The notes below the pieces were generated by a model, which saw only the letters and a program-made list of their open reading frames with translations, made no database searches and was not told the DNA's origin. Positions 7,144 through 14,524 of a DNA stretch of 23,931 bases are shown here, piece by piece (positions within the stretch are counted from its first letter, which is position 1; each line of letters opens with the position of its first letter). The stretch is from an uncultured Eubacteriales bacterium (GTDB lineage Bacteria > Bacillota > Clostridia > Oscillospirales > Oscillospiraceae), in contig UQGJ01000037.1 in assembly GCA_900540545.1 (NCBI GenBank), positions 1 to 23,931 on the forward strand. Direction: 5' to 3'. The translations under genes were made by a program, and so were the position numbers.

Positions 7144-8234
7144 CAGGCGCACGCCCCTTTCCGCTGGGTCAGGGCGGCCACGATCCGCTCCAGGCTCTCG
7201 GCCTCCAGCTGGCCCTTCAGGCGGCGCATGTTGTTGCCCAGGCGCTCCAGGGCCGCGTCGTCGTAGATCAGCTTGCGGATGGCCTCGAGGCACTCCTCCG
7301 GCTCCTTGTGGGCGATGCGGCCGATTTGGTAGCGGACCAGGAACCGGGCGTTGTTGATCTCCTGCTGCAAAAACGGCTCCCAGGCCAGGATGGGCAGCTC
7401 GGAGAAGATGGTCTCAAAGAGGGTGATGCCGCCGGGCTTGGAGAGCATGAGGTCGGCCTGGGCCATGTAGTCGTACACCCGGTCGGTGTAGCCCACCACC
7501 TCGATGTTCTCGTACTTGCCGTGGAGGCGGTCGTAGAGCTTCTGGTTGCCGCCGCAGATGAGGGTGGTCTTGACCCCCTCCAGGGCGTTGAGCTCCTCGT
7601 AGAATTTATCCTTTTTGGGCAGCAGGCCCAGGCCGCCGCCCATGATGAGCAGGTGCCGCTCCGGGCCGCCGCCCCGGCGGACGGGCTTTTTGAACTCCGG
7701 CTTCACGGGGATGCCGGTGACGCAGATGCGCCGGCGCTCCACTCCCTTTTCGCACAGGCGGTCCCGAATCTCCGGGGAGCCCACCAGATAACAGTCGGTG
7801 TGGCTGTTGATCCACTCGGAGTGGGTGGACAGGTCGGTGATACAGGTGACCAGGGGCAGCTGGGCGTTGGTCTCCTCCTTGTAGTCCGAGACCAGTTGGG
7901 CGCAGAGGGGATGGGTGGCCAGAACCACGTCGGGCTTCCGGTCCCACAGCAGCTCGGCCAGCTTATCCTGGAAGAGGTATTCCAGGGGCGGCTTCGCCTT
8001 GGTCTGGGCGTTCTCGGTGGCCTTATAGTACATGTTATAGAGCCCGCTGCCCTTGGTGACCAGCAGGGAGAAGCCCTTATAGATGGCCTCGGAGGCGTCG
8101 GGCATGGCGTATTCGAAGAAGTCCTCCACCGTCACCTCTGCCTGGGGAAAAGCGTTCAGAAGCTGAAGGCGCAGCGACTGAGAGGCGGACCAATGCCCCA
8201 TGCCAAATTTGCCGGTCAAAATCAAAACGTTCAT
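7143..8234 (-). CDS. Processive diacylglycerol glycosyltransferase, MGDG synthase/UgtP-like (GT28)
   Basis: 363 residues. The N-terminal acceptor domain opens with LILTGKFGMGHWSASQSL, the monogalactosyldiacylglycerol-synthase N-terminal signature. The C-terminal donor-binding domain contains MGGGLGLLP, ICGGNQKLY, GYTDRVYDYMAQADLMLSKP and GGITLFETIF. The family transfers glucose or galactose from UDP-sugars to diacylglycerol on the inner membrane face, giving glycolipids and the lipoteichoic acid anchor. galU, which makes UDP-glucose, is elsewhere in this window. AAAGGAG is 8 bases before the ATG. A -10 box and CTTAA direct repeats lie upstream. Sugar specificity cannot be judged. Confidence 0.9.
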   Translation of the reverse strand: MNVLILTGKFGMGHWSASQSLRLQLLNAFPQAEVTVEDFFEYAMPDASEAIYKGFSLLVTKGSGLYNMYYKATENAQTKAKPPLEYLFQDKLAELLWDRKPDVVLATHPLCAQLVSDYKEETNAQLPLVTCITDLSTHSEWINSHTDCYLVGSPEIRDRLCEKGVERRRICVTGIPVKPEFKKPVRRGGGPERHLLIMGGGLGLLPKKDKFYEELNALEGVKTTLICGGNQKLYDRLHGKYENIEVVGYTDRVYDYMAQADLMLSKPGGITLFETIFSELPILAWEPFLQQEINNARFLVRYQIGRIAHKEPEECLEAIRKLIYDDAALERLGNNMRRLKGQLEAESLERIVAALTQRKGACA

Positions 8235-8263
8235 GGTCGTCTCTCCTTTCTTTCACTGTGCCC

Positions 8264-8318
8264 AGTATACATGCCGTTTCTTTAGAAAACAGTGGTTGGT
8301 TTCTTAAGGTTTCCTTAA
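8264..8318 (-). promoter_or_regulatory. Glycolipid operon promoter with CTTAA direct repeats
   Basis: On the minus strand the -10 is TATACT (8269-8264) with no recognisable -35. Upstream are two CTTAA units on the plus strand (8303-8307, 8314-8318), 11 bp apart, the spacing used by OmpR/PhoB-family regulators. There are 34 bp between the near TTAA core and the -10, the same as at the response-regulator promoter. Confidence 0.5.
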
Positions 8319-8349
8319 AATGGCGGGGCATGGGCAGAATCATGCGCCG

Positions 8350-8856
8350 TCACAGCCACACCAGCGGCGCGGTCTCCCCTTCGGTGCAGACCGCGGCCCG
8401 CCAGCCGCTGCCGCCGTAGGCGGCGAAGGTCAGGCTGTCCAGCGGCGCCACCCCGCCGGGGTTCAGCAGGGGGACGGCGATGGAGCGGGGCGGGCGGTCC
8501 AGCCCCCGGCCGGACTGCTTCACCCGGGCCTCCTTGAGGGTCCACAGGCTGTAAAAGTCGGACCAGCGGCCGCCCTGGTCCAGATACCACTGGTATTCCT
8601 CCGGCGAAAGTGCCTTCTGTACTAATAACGTTCGGCGGGGGCGAATCGTTTCAATATCCACCCCAATATTTTTGTCGGACAGGCCGCACAGGGCGTAGGG
8701 GCCGCTGTGGCTTACATTAAAATGGAGGTCCGGGCGGCCGAAAAACCGGGGCTTCCCCCCTTCGTCCCGGACGATGTCCGGGAGCGTATCGCCCCCCAGG
8801 GCCCGCAGCAGCAGGGCATACGGGTCCATGTGGTCCGAGGCCAGAAGTTTCAGCAT
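8350..8856 (-). CDS. 4'-phosphopantetheinyl transferase (Sfp-like)
   Basis: 168 residues, shorter than Sfp (about 224) but with the main motifs: GGKPRF (33-38), FNVSHSG (46-52), GVDIE (65-69, magnesium-binding Asp/Glu) and WTLKEARVK (105-113). The enzyme moves the phosphopantetheine arm of CoA onto a carrier-protein serine. No carrier protein or NRPS/PKS gene is in the window. It may serve the fatty-acid ACP if no AcpS is present, or a distant biosynthetic cluster. A GGAGGG lies 9 bases from the ATG. It is transcribed in the same direction as the glycosyltransferase gene but is separated from it by 115 bases that carry a separate promoter. Confidence 0.88.
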   Translation of the reverse strand: MLKLLASDHMDPYALLLRALGGDTLPDIVRDEGGKPRFFGRPDLHFNVSHSGPYALCGLSDKNIGVDIETIRPRRTLLVQKALSPEEYQWYLDQGGRWSDFYSLWTLKEARVKQSGRGLDRPPRSIAVPLLNPGGVAPLDSLTFAAYGGSGWRAAVCTEGETAPLVWL

Positions 8857-8970
8857 ACGGCGCCCCCTCCCTTGTTATGCCAACTTTCCTTTCTATTTAA
8901 TCCCAGGTCCGAAGAAATTACTAGTGGCAACCTATACAAAGAACAGCAGATGGGGTAAAATGTTTTCTAT

Positions 8971-9026
8971 CTTAAAGAGTTCTTAAATCTTTTCCCCATT
9001 TCAAATTAAATTCCGCCTGATATGCT
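8971..9026 (+). promoter_or_regulatory. Two-component operon promoter with CTTAAA direct repeats
   Basis: CTTAAA at 8971-8976 and 8982-8987 (11-bp period) lie upstream of an extended -10, TGATATGCT (9018-9026). The -35 is poor, as at an activator-dependent promoter. Read on the other strand the site is TTTAAG-N5-TTTAAG, the same form as the published streptococcal CiaR site. Probable autoregulation. Confidence 0.5.
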
Positions 9027-9049
9027 TCGGGCAGGATAAGGAGTGAGCT

Positions 9050-9751
9050 TTGTTGTACAACATCCTCATTGTGGACGACGACCGGGACATCGTCTCGGCC
9101 CTGGACATCTACCTCACCAGCGAGGGCTACGGCACCTACCACGCCTACGACGGCCTGGAGGCCCTGAAGGCGGCCCAGGACCACGACGACATCCACCTCA
9201 TCCTCATGGACGTGATGATGCCCGGCATGGACGGCATCCGCGCCACCGCCAAGCTACGGGAGAGCCGCAACATCCCCATCATCCTCCTCACCGCCAAGGG
9301 CGAGGACGCCGACAAGATTTTGGGGCTGAACATCGGGGCCGACGACTATATCACCAAGCCCTTCAACCCCATCGAGGTCATCGCCCGGGTCAAGAGCCAG
9401 CTCCGGCGGTACACCACCCTGGGCGGCCAGCACAAGGAGGAGACCTCCCAGGTGCTGCGCAACGGCGGCATCGCCATCGACGACGGGGCCAAGTCCGTCA
9501 CGGTGGACGGCGAGCCGGTGAGCCTGACCCCCATCGAGTACAACATCCTTCTTTTACTGATGAAAAACCCCGGCCGGGTGTTCTCCACCGGCCAAATCTA
9601 CGAGCAGGTGTGGAACGACCCCTCCCTGGGGTCGGAAAACACCGTGGCCGTCCACATCCGCCACCTGCGGGAAAAGGTGGAGATCGACCCGGCCAATCCC
9701 CGGTATATCAAGGTGGTGTGGGGCCTGGGGTACAAGATGGAGAAACAGTAG
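9050..9751 (+). CDS. OmpR/PhoB-family response regulator
   Basis: 233 residues. Receiver domain (1-120): acidic pocket DDDRD (9-13), phospho-acceptor Asp54 in LMDVMMPG, Thr81 in LLTAKG, Lys103 in DDYITKPF. Winged-helix DNA-binding domain (about 135-231): LTPIEYNILLLLMKNPGRVF, VAVHIRHLREKVE and the ending YIKVVWGLGYKME. The start is a TTG at 9050 (or the next TTG at 9053), with AAGGAG 6 or 9 bases upstream; no ATG is available. It is followed by its kinase gene. Direct repeats upstream suggest that it regulates itself and the glycolipid operon. The stimulus is unknown. Confidence 0.94.
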   Translation: MLYNILIVDDDRDIVSALDIYLTSEGYGTYHAYDGLEALKAAQDHDDIHLILMDVMMPGMDGIRATAKLRESRNIPIILLTAKGEDADKILGLNIGADDYITKPFNPIEVIARVKSQLRRYTTLGGQHKEETSQVLRNGGIAIDDGAKSVTVDGEPVSLTPIEYNILLLLMKNPGRVFSTGQIYEQVWNDPSLGSENTVAVHIRHLREKVEIDPANPRYIKVVWGLGYKMEKQ

Positions 9752-9773
9752 GGGCCGCCGACCCCGGCGGCCC
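9752..9773 (+). other. GC-rich hairpin between regulator and kinase genes
   Basis: GGGCCGCCG, loop ACCC, CGGCGGCCC immediately after the regulator's TAG. There is no T-tract. It could lower kinase expression or protect the regulator mRNA end, giving unequal amounts of the two proteins. Confidence 0.6.
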
Positions 9774-9799
9774 GACCCAGAATGATAGGAAGTGTTCCC

Positions 9800-11917
9800 A
9801 TGAAAACTCTGCGGACCTCCGCGCCCCTCAAATTCCTGGCCGCCGTACTGTGTGTGCTGTTCTCCGGCGTTGCCTTCTGGTCGTCTGTGGCCACCCTCAG
9901 CAACTGGGACGACCTGTGGTCCGGCGGCGACTTTTACAACAGTTACAGCATCTATAAGCCCATCCTCTCCTACCAGGACCAGGTCAGCACGGTCATGAAG
10001 CTGCGTATGCAGCGGGAGTGGATCGGCAAGCTGTCCTATTCCGACCAGAAGCGGCTGGAGGCCCTGGAGGAGATTTTGGACCCGGCCAACACCAACTTCC
10101 GCTACCAGGTCCACGACCAGGACACCAGCGCCCTGCTGGACGACACCATGGGGACGGCCGCCGACACCGGCGACGGACTGGCCACCCCCGTCCGGGAGCG
10201 CTGGGTCACCACCCTCACCCAGGGGGACCAATACCACTATTACGACTACCACAGGGAGAGCGATTCCGGCACGGAGATTTTGATCGCCTACACGGCGGAC
10301 GGAACGGTGGAGCTGGACGCCGCGGCCTATGAGGGCCGGTACTGCGAGTACGGCTACTACTCCGACGGGGAGGCGTGGCACGACCACAACAATGAATACG
10401 ACACCCGTTCCCACGCCCTCACCATCGTCATCGACTCCGCCGTCACCAATCCCCTCACCGTCCATGACGGCTTCTGGTCCGCCCGGGAGGATTACAACGA
10501 CATCCAGCCCTTCCTGCCCGGCCTCGCCCTGCTGGCGCTGACCACGCTGCTGCTGTCCGCCGGACTGCTGATTTTCCTCTGCCGGAGCGCGGGCTACCGC
10601 CGGGAGGCCCCGGACCGCGTCACCCCCGGCTGGCAGGAGCGCATCCCCACCGACGTGTACGCCGCCGCCTACGTGTTCCTGTTCGCAGCCATCCTCAACG
10701 CCGGGGACGCCGCCGCGTTCAGCTTCAACCAGGGGCCCCGCATGGCCTCGGTGGTGGGCATCGGATTCTTCACCCTGACGGCGGCCATCCTCACCCTGGG
10801 GGCCATCCTCACCACCGCGGTGCGGTGCAGGACCCACACCTTCTGGAGCAGCATGGTCCTCTGGCGGCTGTGCGCCGCCGTGGGCCGGGCCCTGGGGGAC
10901 ATCTTCGCCCGCCGGAACATGAACACCCGGGTCATCTGGCTCTTTTTGCTCTACCTGCTGGGCACCGTCCTCACCGGGGTGACGGTCATCCTCATCCCCG
11001 TGTACCAGGGCTTCGTGCTGTGGGTGCTGTGCCGGTGGGTGAAGGAGTGGCGGCTCATCCGGGCGGGGACCGGCGCCATCGTGGGCGGCGCGCCGGGGAC
11101 GGTCATCGACACCTCCGGCATGAGGCGCTTCCCCGACCTGCGGGAGCACGCCGAGCAGCTCAATGACCTGGGCAGCGCCATCTCCAGTGCCGTGGACGAA
11201 CAGCTCAAGAGCGAGCGGTTCAAGGCCGAGCTCATCACCAACGTCTCCCACGACCTGAAAACCCCCCTCACCTCCATCATCAACTACGTGGACCTGCTGA
11301 AAAAAGAGGACATCCAGGACCCCAAGGCCCTGGAGTATATCGAGGTGCTGGACCGAAAGAGCCAGCGGCTGAAAAAGCTCACCGAGGACCTGGTGGAGGC
11401 CAGCAAGGCCTCCACGGGGGTGCTGACCGTGAACAAGGAAAAGCTGGGCTTCACCCAGCTCCTCTCCCAGGCCCTGGGGGAGTACGAGGAGAAGTTCGGG
11501 CGGAGCCAGCTCTCCCCCGTCCTCACCACCCCGGACCACGAGCTGTACGTAGAGGCCGACGGGCGGCACCTGTGGCGGGTCATCGACAACCTGCTGGGCA
11601 ACTGCGTGAAGTACGCCATGCCGGGCACCCGGGTGTATCTGGACGTGAAAAGCTGGGACGGCAACGTCACCCTGTCGGTGAAAAACGTATCCAGGGACCC
11701 GCTGAACATCCCGGCGGACCAGCTCATGGAGCGGTTCGTCCGGGGGGACGCCTCCCGCACCGCCGAGGGCAGCGGCCTGGGCCTGTCCATCGCCCGGAGC
11801 CTGACGGAGCTGCAGGGCGGCGCCTTCCGCCTGGACATCGACGGCGACCTGTTCAAGGCCGTGGTGGTCTTTCCCGAATACAAGGACCCCATCCCCCTGA
11901 CCGAGGGGAACGGATAA
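9800..11917 (+). CDS. Sensor histidine kinase, multi-pass
   Basis: 705 residues. TM1 (about 10-31) is followed by a long extracytoplasmic sensor (about 33-237) rich in Asp/Tyr/His with many acidic clusters. TM2 (238-262) follows, then three or four further membrane segments (285-306, 315-341, 378-413). Then comes a dimerisation/phospho-acceptor domain with His484 in NVSHDLKTPL, and the ATPase domain with N box DNLLGNCVKYA (596-606) and G box GSGLGLSIA (657-665). A simple kinase of this class has two membrane helices; the extra block resembles polytopic envelope sensors. ATG at 9800 is preferred (AGGA at 9787, 9 bases upstream) over ATG 9782. It partners the regulator just upstream. Confidence 0.93.
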   Translation: MKTLRTSAPLKFLAAVLCVLFSGVAFWSSVATLSNWDDLWSGGDFYNSYSIYKPILSYQDQVSTVMKLRMQREWIGKLSYSDQKRLEALEEILDPANTNFRYQVHDQDTSALLDDTMGTAADTGDGLATPVRERWVTTLTQGDQYHYYDYHRESDSGTEILIAYTADGTVELDAAAYEGRYCEYGYYSDGEAWHDHNNEYDTRSHALTIVIDSAVTNPLTVHDGFWSAREDYNDIQPFLPGLALLALTTLLLSAGLLIFLCRSAGYRREAPDRVTPGWQERIPTDVYAAAYVFLFAAILNAGDAAAFSFNQGPRMASVVGIGFFTLTAAILTLGAILTTAVRCRTHTFWSSMVLWRLCAAVGRALGDIFARRNMNTRVIWLFLLYLLGTVLTGVTVILIPVYQGFVLWVLCRWVKEWRLIRAGTGAIVGGAPGTVIDTSGMRRFPDLREHAEQLNDLGSAISSAVDEQLKSERFKAELITNVSHDLKTPLTSIINYVDLLKKEDIQDPKALEYIEVLDRKSQRLKKLTEDLVEASKASTGVLTVNKEKLGFTQLLSQALGEYEEKFGRSQLSPVLTTPDHELYVEADGRHLWRVIDNLLGNCVKYAMPGTRVYLDVKSWDGNVTLSVKNVSRDPLNIPADQLMERFVRGDASRTAEGSGLGLSIARSLTELQGGAFRLDIDGDLFKAVVVFPEYKDPIPLTEGNG

Positions 11918-11928
11918 TCAGGCTGTTC

Positions 11929-11975
11929 AATCGCCTCCTTTTCGGCTATACTAGCGGAAAAGGAGGCGATTTTTT
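11929..11975 (+). terminator. Kinase-gene terminator containing the trxB Shine-Dalgarno and a -10-like box
   Basis: A perfect 15-bp stem (11929-11943 with 11957-11971) is extended in the loop by GCTA/TAGC, with T-tract 11970-11975. The 3' arm contains AAGGAGG (11960-11966), the trxB SD. The loop holds TATACT (11947-11952), a -10 box with only a weak -35. Confidence 0.85.
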
Positions 11976-12875
11976 ATGTACGACATCATTATCATCGGCG
12001 CGGGTCCAGCCGGACTGACGGCGGCGCTTTACGCCCGGCGGGCGGGCCACTCGGTCCTGGTGCTGGAGGCCGGAGTGCCCGGCGGTCAGGCCGTCACCAC
12101 CCCCCACGTGGAGAATTGGCCGGGGACCAAGATCATCTCCGGGGCCGACTTCGCCATGTCCCTCTACGAGCAGGCCGCCGACCTGGGGGCGGAGTTCCAA
12201 TTCGCCGCCGCCGATGGTCTGCGGGACCTGGGTGAGCGCAAAGTGGTTTCCGCCGGTGGGCAGGAGTTCGAGGGCCGGGCGGTCATCTACGCCGCCGGGG
12301 TCCGCCGCCGGAAGCTGGAGGTCCCCGGCGAGGAGGAGTTCGGCGGCCGGGGCGTGAGCTACTGCGCCACCTGCGACGGCGGCTTCTTCAAGGGCAAGAC
12401 CGTGGCCGTGGTGGGGGGCGGCAACACCGCGCTGGAGGACGCCATCTACCTCTCCGCCCTGTGCCCCACGGTCTACCTCATCCACCGCCGGGACCAGTAC
12501 CGGGGGGAGAAGCACCTGGTGGAGGGGGTGGCCCAGCACGGCAACATCAAGCCCATCTTGAATACCAAAGTTGTCGCCATCGAGGGCGGCGGTCAGGTCA
12601 CCGGCGTCCGGCTGTCCGGGCCGGAGGGGGAGTCCTCCCTGGCCGTGGACGGGGTCTTTGCCGCCGTGGGACTGCTCCCGGACAACGGGGCCTTCGCCCC
12701 GCCGCTGGAGCTGGACGAAAACGGGTACGTGAAGGCCGGCGAGGACTGCCTCACCGCCATCCCCGGGGTCTACGCCGCGGGGGACTGCCGGACCAAGGAA
12801 CTGCGGCAGCTGGTCACGGCGGCGGCGGACGGGGCCATGGCGGCCAGCCAGGCGGGGCGGTATTTGGGGATGTGA
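11976..12875 (+). CDS. trxB: Thioredoxin reductase-like FAD/NAD(P) oxidoreductase
   Basis: 299 residues, the usual size. FAD motif GAGPAGLTAALYA (8-20); GGQ (36-38); redox-active pair Cys130/Cys133 in YCATCDG; pyridine-nucleotide motif GGGNTALEDA (147-156); HRRDQYRG (170-177), whose arginines normally hold the NADPH 2'-phosphate; C-terminal FAD motif YAAGDCRTKELRQLVTAAAD. It passes electrons to thioredoxin by disulfide exchange. No thioredoxin gene is adjacent, and some clostridial relatives use ferredoxin instead of NADPH; the HRRD motif argues for NADPH here. ATG at 11976, SD AAGGAGG 9 bases upstream inside a terminator hairpin. The stop overlaps the hairpin GAGGCCCC/GGGGCCTC (12874-12890). 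Confidence 0.9.
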   Translation: MYDIIIIGAGPAGLTAALYARRAGHSVLVLEAGVPGGQAVTTPHVENWPGTKIISGADFAMSLYEQAADLGAEFQFAAADGLRDLGERKVVSAGGQEFEGRAVIYAAGVRRRKLEVPGEEEFGGRGVSYCATCDGGFFKGKTVAVVGGGNTALEDAIYLSALCPTVYLIHRRDQYRGEKHLVEGVAQHGNIKPILNTKVVAIEGGGQVTGVRLSGPEGESSLAVDGVFAAVGLLPDNGAFAPPLELDENGYVKAGEDCLTAIPGVYAAGDCRTKELRQLVTAAADGAMAASQAGRYLGM

Positions 12876-12896
12876 GGCCCCAGGGGCCTCCGGCGG

Positions 12897-12924
12897 GTCC
12901 CCTTTCTTCCCGAAGAAAGGGGAC
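12897..12924 (+). repeat. Block A hairpin, copy 1 (after trxB)
   Basis: A 12-bp stem GTCCCCTTTCTT/AAGAAAGGGGAC with loop CCCG, preceded by CCTCCGGCGGG and followed by GGAAAGAA. Compared with the copy at 16644-16837 it appears to lack hairpins 2-4 and runs straight into block C. Confidence 0.85.
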
Positions 12925-12962
12925 GGAAAGAAGGACCGGGGGCGGCACGGGGTTTGTTGATT

Positions 12963-13159
12963 GGCAAAACCAGAAAACCGTTGCAGCTCGTATCGGTCTG
13001 GCGCTGGAACAACTCCGGCTGCCGCCCCTCGTGTAAGAGCCGGGCAAGACTTGGGAGTAGTTGCGTTTTCATCGGTGCAAACAAGTCGCCACAGGTCTTT
13101 GCATTTTTGAATTGGCCTAACGCCCGTTGGGAGTCGGCACGGGCGGCTAATAGCCGCCC
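12963..13159 (+). repeat. Block C repeat, copy 1 (197 bp)
   Basis: Aligns end to end without gaps with 16877-17073; by eye about 35 of 197 positions differ (about 82% identical). It starts GGCAAAAC and ends in the hairpin GGGCGGCT-AAT-AGCCGCCC. The most conserved part is around TTGCAGCTCGTAT and TCTGGCGCTGGAACAA. Function unknown. Confidence 0.88.
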
Positions 13160-13261
13160 CTACATGGAGGCTGGTGCATTGGCGCGCCGAGTCGTCGCGC
13201 CCCACACGATGAGAGACCGGCCTTGCCGGGAATCGCCATGCCAGGCGCGTCCCCGTCTATA

Positions 13262-13437
13262 CCCCAGCGGGCCGCCGTTCAGGCCCGCTGGGGAGAGGAA
13301 GAACAAACGGAATGGAGCGAATGTCCGGCAAAGCCGGACGTAGCGGAGTGCAGTTTGTTCTGACGACGGCGCCGCCCCCCAGGTCCAGGGCCGCGGCCCT
13401 GGCGTCTTTCCCACCCCTTTCCACGTGGAAAGGGGTG
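13262..13437 (-). repeat. Composite hairpin repeat, copy 4 (minus orientation, after kinase gene)
   Basis: Read on the minus strand: hairpin 1 (13437-13412, a perfect 26-nt palindrome with centre CACGTG), hairpin 2 (13402-13385), hairpin 3 (AGAACAAAC/GTTTGTTCT, 13361-13300, with inner GTCCGGC/GCCGGAC) and hairpin 4 (13293-13262, 12-bp stem). The order matches the plus-strand copy at 16644-16837. It lies 40 bases beyond the kinase stop. Confidence 0.87.
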
Positions 13438-13477
13438 CCCCCGGAGGGACTCCGCCCCGCGGCAGCGGCCCCCTCCG

Positions 13478-14524
13478 TCACGTCCAAAACTCCGTGGTAT
13501 CCACTACCAGATCGCTCTCCTCCGCCACGTGGAAGGCGTCGAAGTATCGCTCCTCCATGGGCACCCACTGCTCCAGGAAGGGGACCAGCCCGTCGGCCCC
13601 CTCCCGGGCCAGCAGTCTCCGCCGCTGTTCCTCCTGGCCGCAGGTCAAAAAGACGGTGAGGTCGTAGCACCCCCGCAGGGCCGGGTGGTGGGAATAGCTC
13701 CCCTCCACCACCACCAGGGGCCGCGCGTCCAGCGCCGTTGGCGCCCCAAGGGTCCCCGTGTGGCAGTCGAAGGCCCGCAAACCCACCGGCTCCCCCCGCA
13801 GCAGGGGGGAGAGGACCTCGTCCCGCATCCGCTCGTAGTCCACGTTGCCGCCGGGCTCGGCCAGACGCTGGGGGGTCCGCTTTTCAAAGGGGAGAAAGAA
13901 GTCGTCCATGTGCAGAACGGTGCAGTCGAACACCGGGGCGATGAGGGCCGCCAGCCCGGTCTTGCCGCTGCCGCACCGTCCGTCGATGGCGACGATGGCC
14001 CGCCGCCCGCTCTGGGCCAGGGGGGCCAGGGCGGTGAAGAGGAATAGATAGTTGACATAATCCATATCAATGACCCGGTAATGGGGCTGGTAGCGGGCCC
14101 GGAACCCGTCGCTGTGGTGGACGGCGGGGCACCCGCTGAGGACGTACTCCGCCAGATAGTCCCCCATACCGGGCACGGGCAGACCTGCCAGCACGTCCAG
14201 CTTGGCCCGCAGGCCCTCCTGGGTCCCGTGGCGGGCCGCCGCCGAGGCGGTGAAGAACCGGGCCAGCAGGGGCAGCAGGTCGCCGCAGCCGCCGTCCAGG
14301 TGGTAGCGGCACAGCCCGCCCCCGATGGCCTCGGCCCGGGGACCGGACCGGGTCTCCGGGACCTGCCGCAGCTCCGCCGCCAGTCCCGCCAGCACCGATT
14401 CCGGGTCGGAGACCATGTGTTCCGGCCCAAACTCGCTCTGATAGGCCAGCTTTACGTAATCCTGGGGCTCCATCAGGGGGTAGCGGCGGGCGTGGGCCCG
14501 CACCACGTCGGAAAACCCGCTCAT
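13478..14524 (-). CDS. Uridine kinase-like P-loop protein with an extra N-terminal domain
   Basis: 348 residues. The C-terminal half is a P-loop kinase of the uridine kinase/phosphoribulokinase type: Walker A DGRCGSGKTG (181-190), HMDDFFLP (205-212), EPGGNVDYERM (223-233), then VVVEGSYSHHPALRGCYDLTVFL and the arginine-rich lid EEQRRRLLAREG. The N-terminal 160 residues (for example LMEPQDYVKLAYQSEFGPEHM, then GGGLCRYHLDGG) are not part of a normal uridine kinase and are unrecognised. Nucleoside phosphorylation is likely but the substrate is not certain. Its ATG overlaps the DUF3842 stop by four bases (ATGA), so the genes are coupled. No terminator follows; a composite repeat does. Confidence 0.78.
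   Translation of the reverse strand: MSGFSDVVRAHARRYPLMEPQDYVKLAYQSEFGPEHMVSDPESVLAGLAAELRQVPETRSGPRAEAIGGGLCRYHLDGGCGDLLPLLARFFTASAAARHGTQEGLRAKLDVLAGLPVPGMGDYLAEYVLSGCPAVHHSDGFRARYQPHYRVIDMDYVNYLFLFTALAPLAQSGRRAIVAIDGRCGSGKTGLAALIAPVFDCTVLHMDDFFLPFEKRTPQRLAEPGGNVDYERMRDEVLSPLLRGEPVGLRAFDCHTGTLGAPTALDARPLVVVEGSYSHHPALRGCYDLTVFLTCGQEEQRRRLLAREGADGLVPFLEQWVPMEERYFDAFHVAEESDLVVDTTEFWT

Larger units (their letters stand above)
12876..13477. other. Gene-free 602-bp interval filled with repeats
   Basis: Between trxB (+) and the kinase (-). It holds, in order, a hairpin at the trxB end, a block A hairpin (12897-12924), the 197-bp block C (12963-13159), about 100 bp of unassigned GC-rich sequence with an 8-bp GGCGCGCC palindrome, and a minus-strand composite repeat (13262-13437). 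I see no convincing protein gene. Confidence 0.8.

Noticed and set aside
9554..11569. 671-codon open frame on the minus strand opposite the kinase gene
   Set aside because: It is a shadow of a GC-rich gene: composition is Gly/Val/Gln/His-rich with no domain, and the plus strand encodes a clear histidine kinase.
12963..13087. Minus-strand reading frame in block C giving a similar peptide (GRQP-LFQRQT-TSCN) in both repeat copies
   Set aside because: About 12 of 40 aligned residues differ and most nucleotide changes alter the residue, so there is no sign of protein-level selection; start and end contexts also differ.
13160..13261. Possible functional element between block C and the minus-strand composite repeat
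   Set aside because: It contains the GGCGCGCC palindrome and a short CCGGC/GCCGG hairpin but nothing matching the other copies or any known motif; only noted as unassigned.
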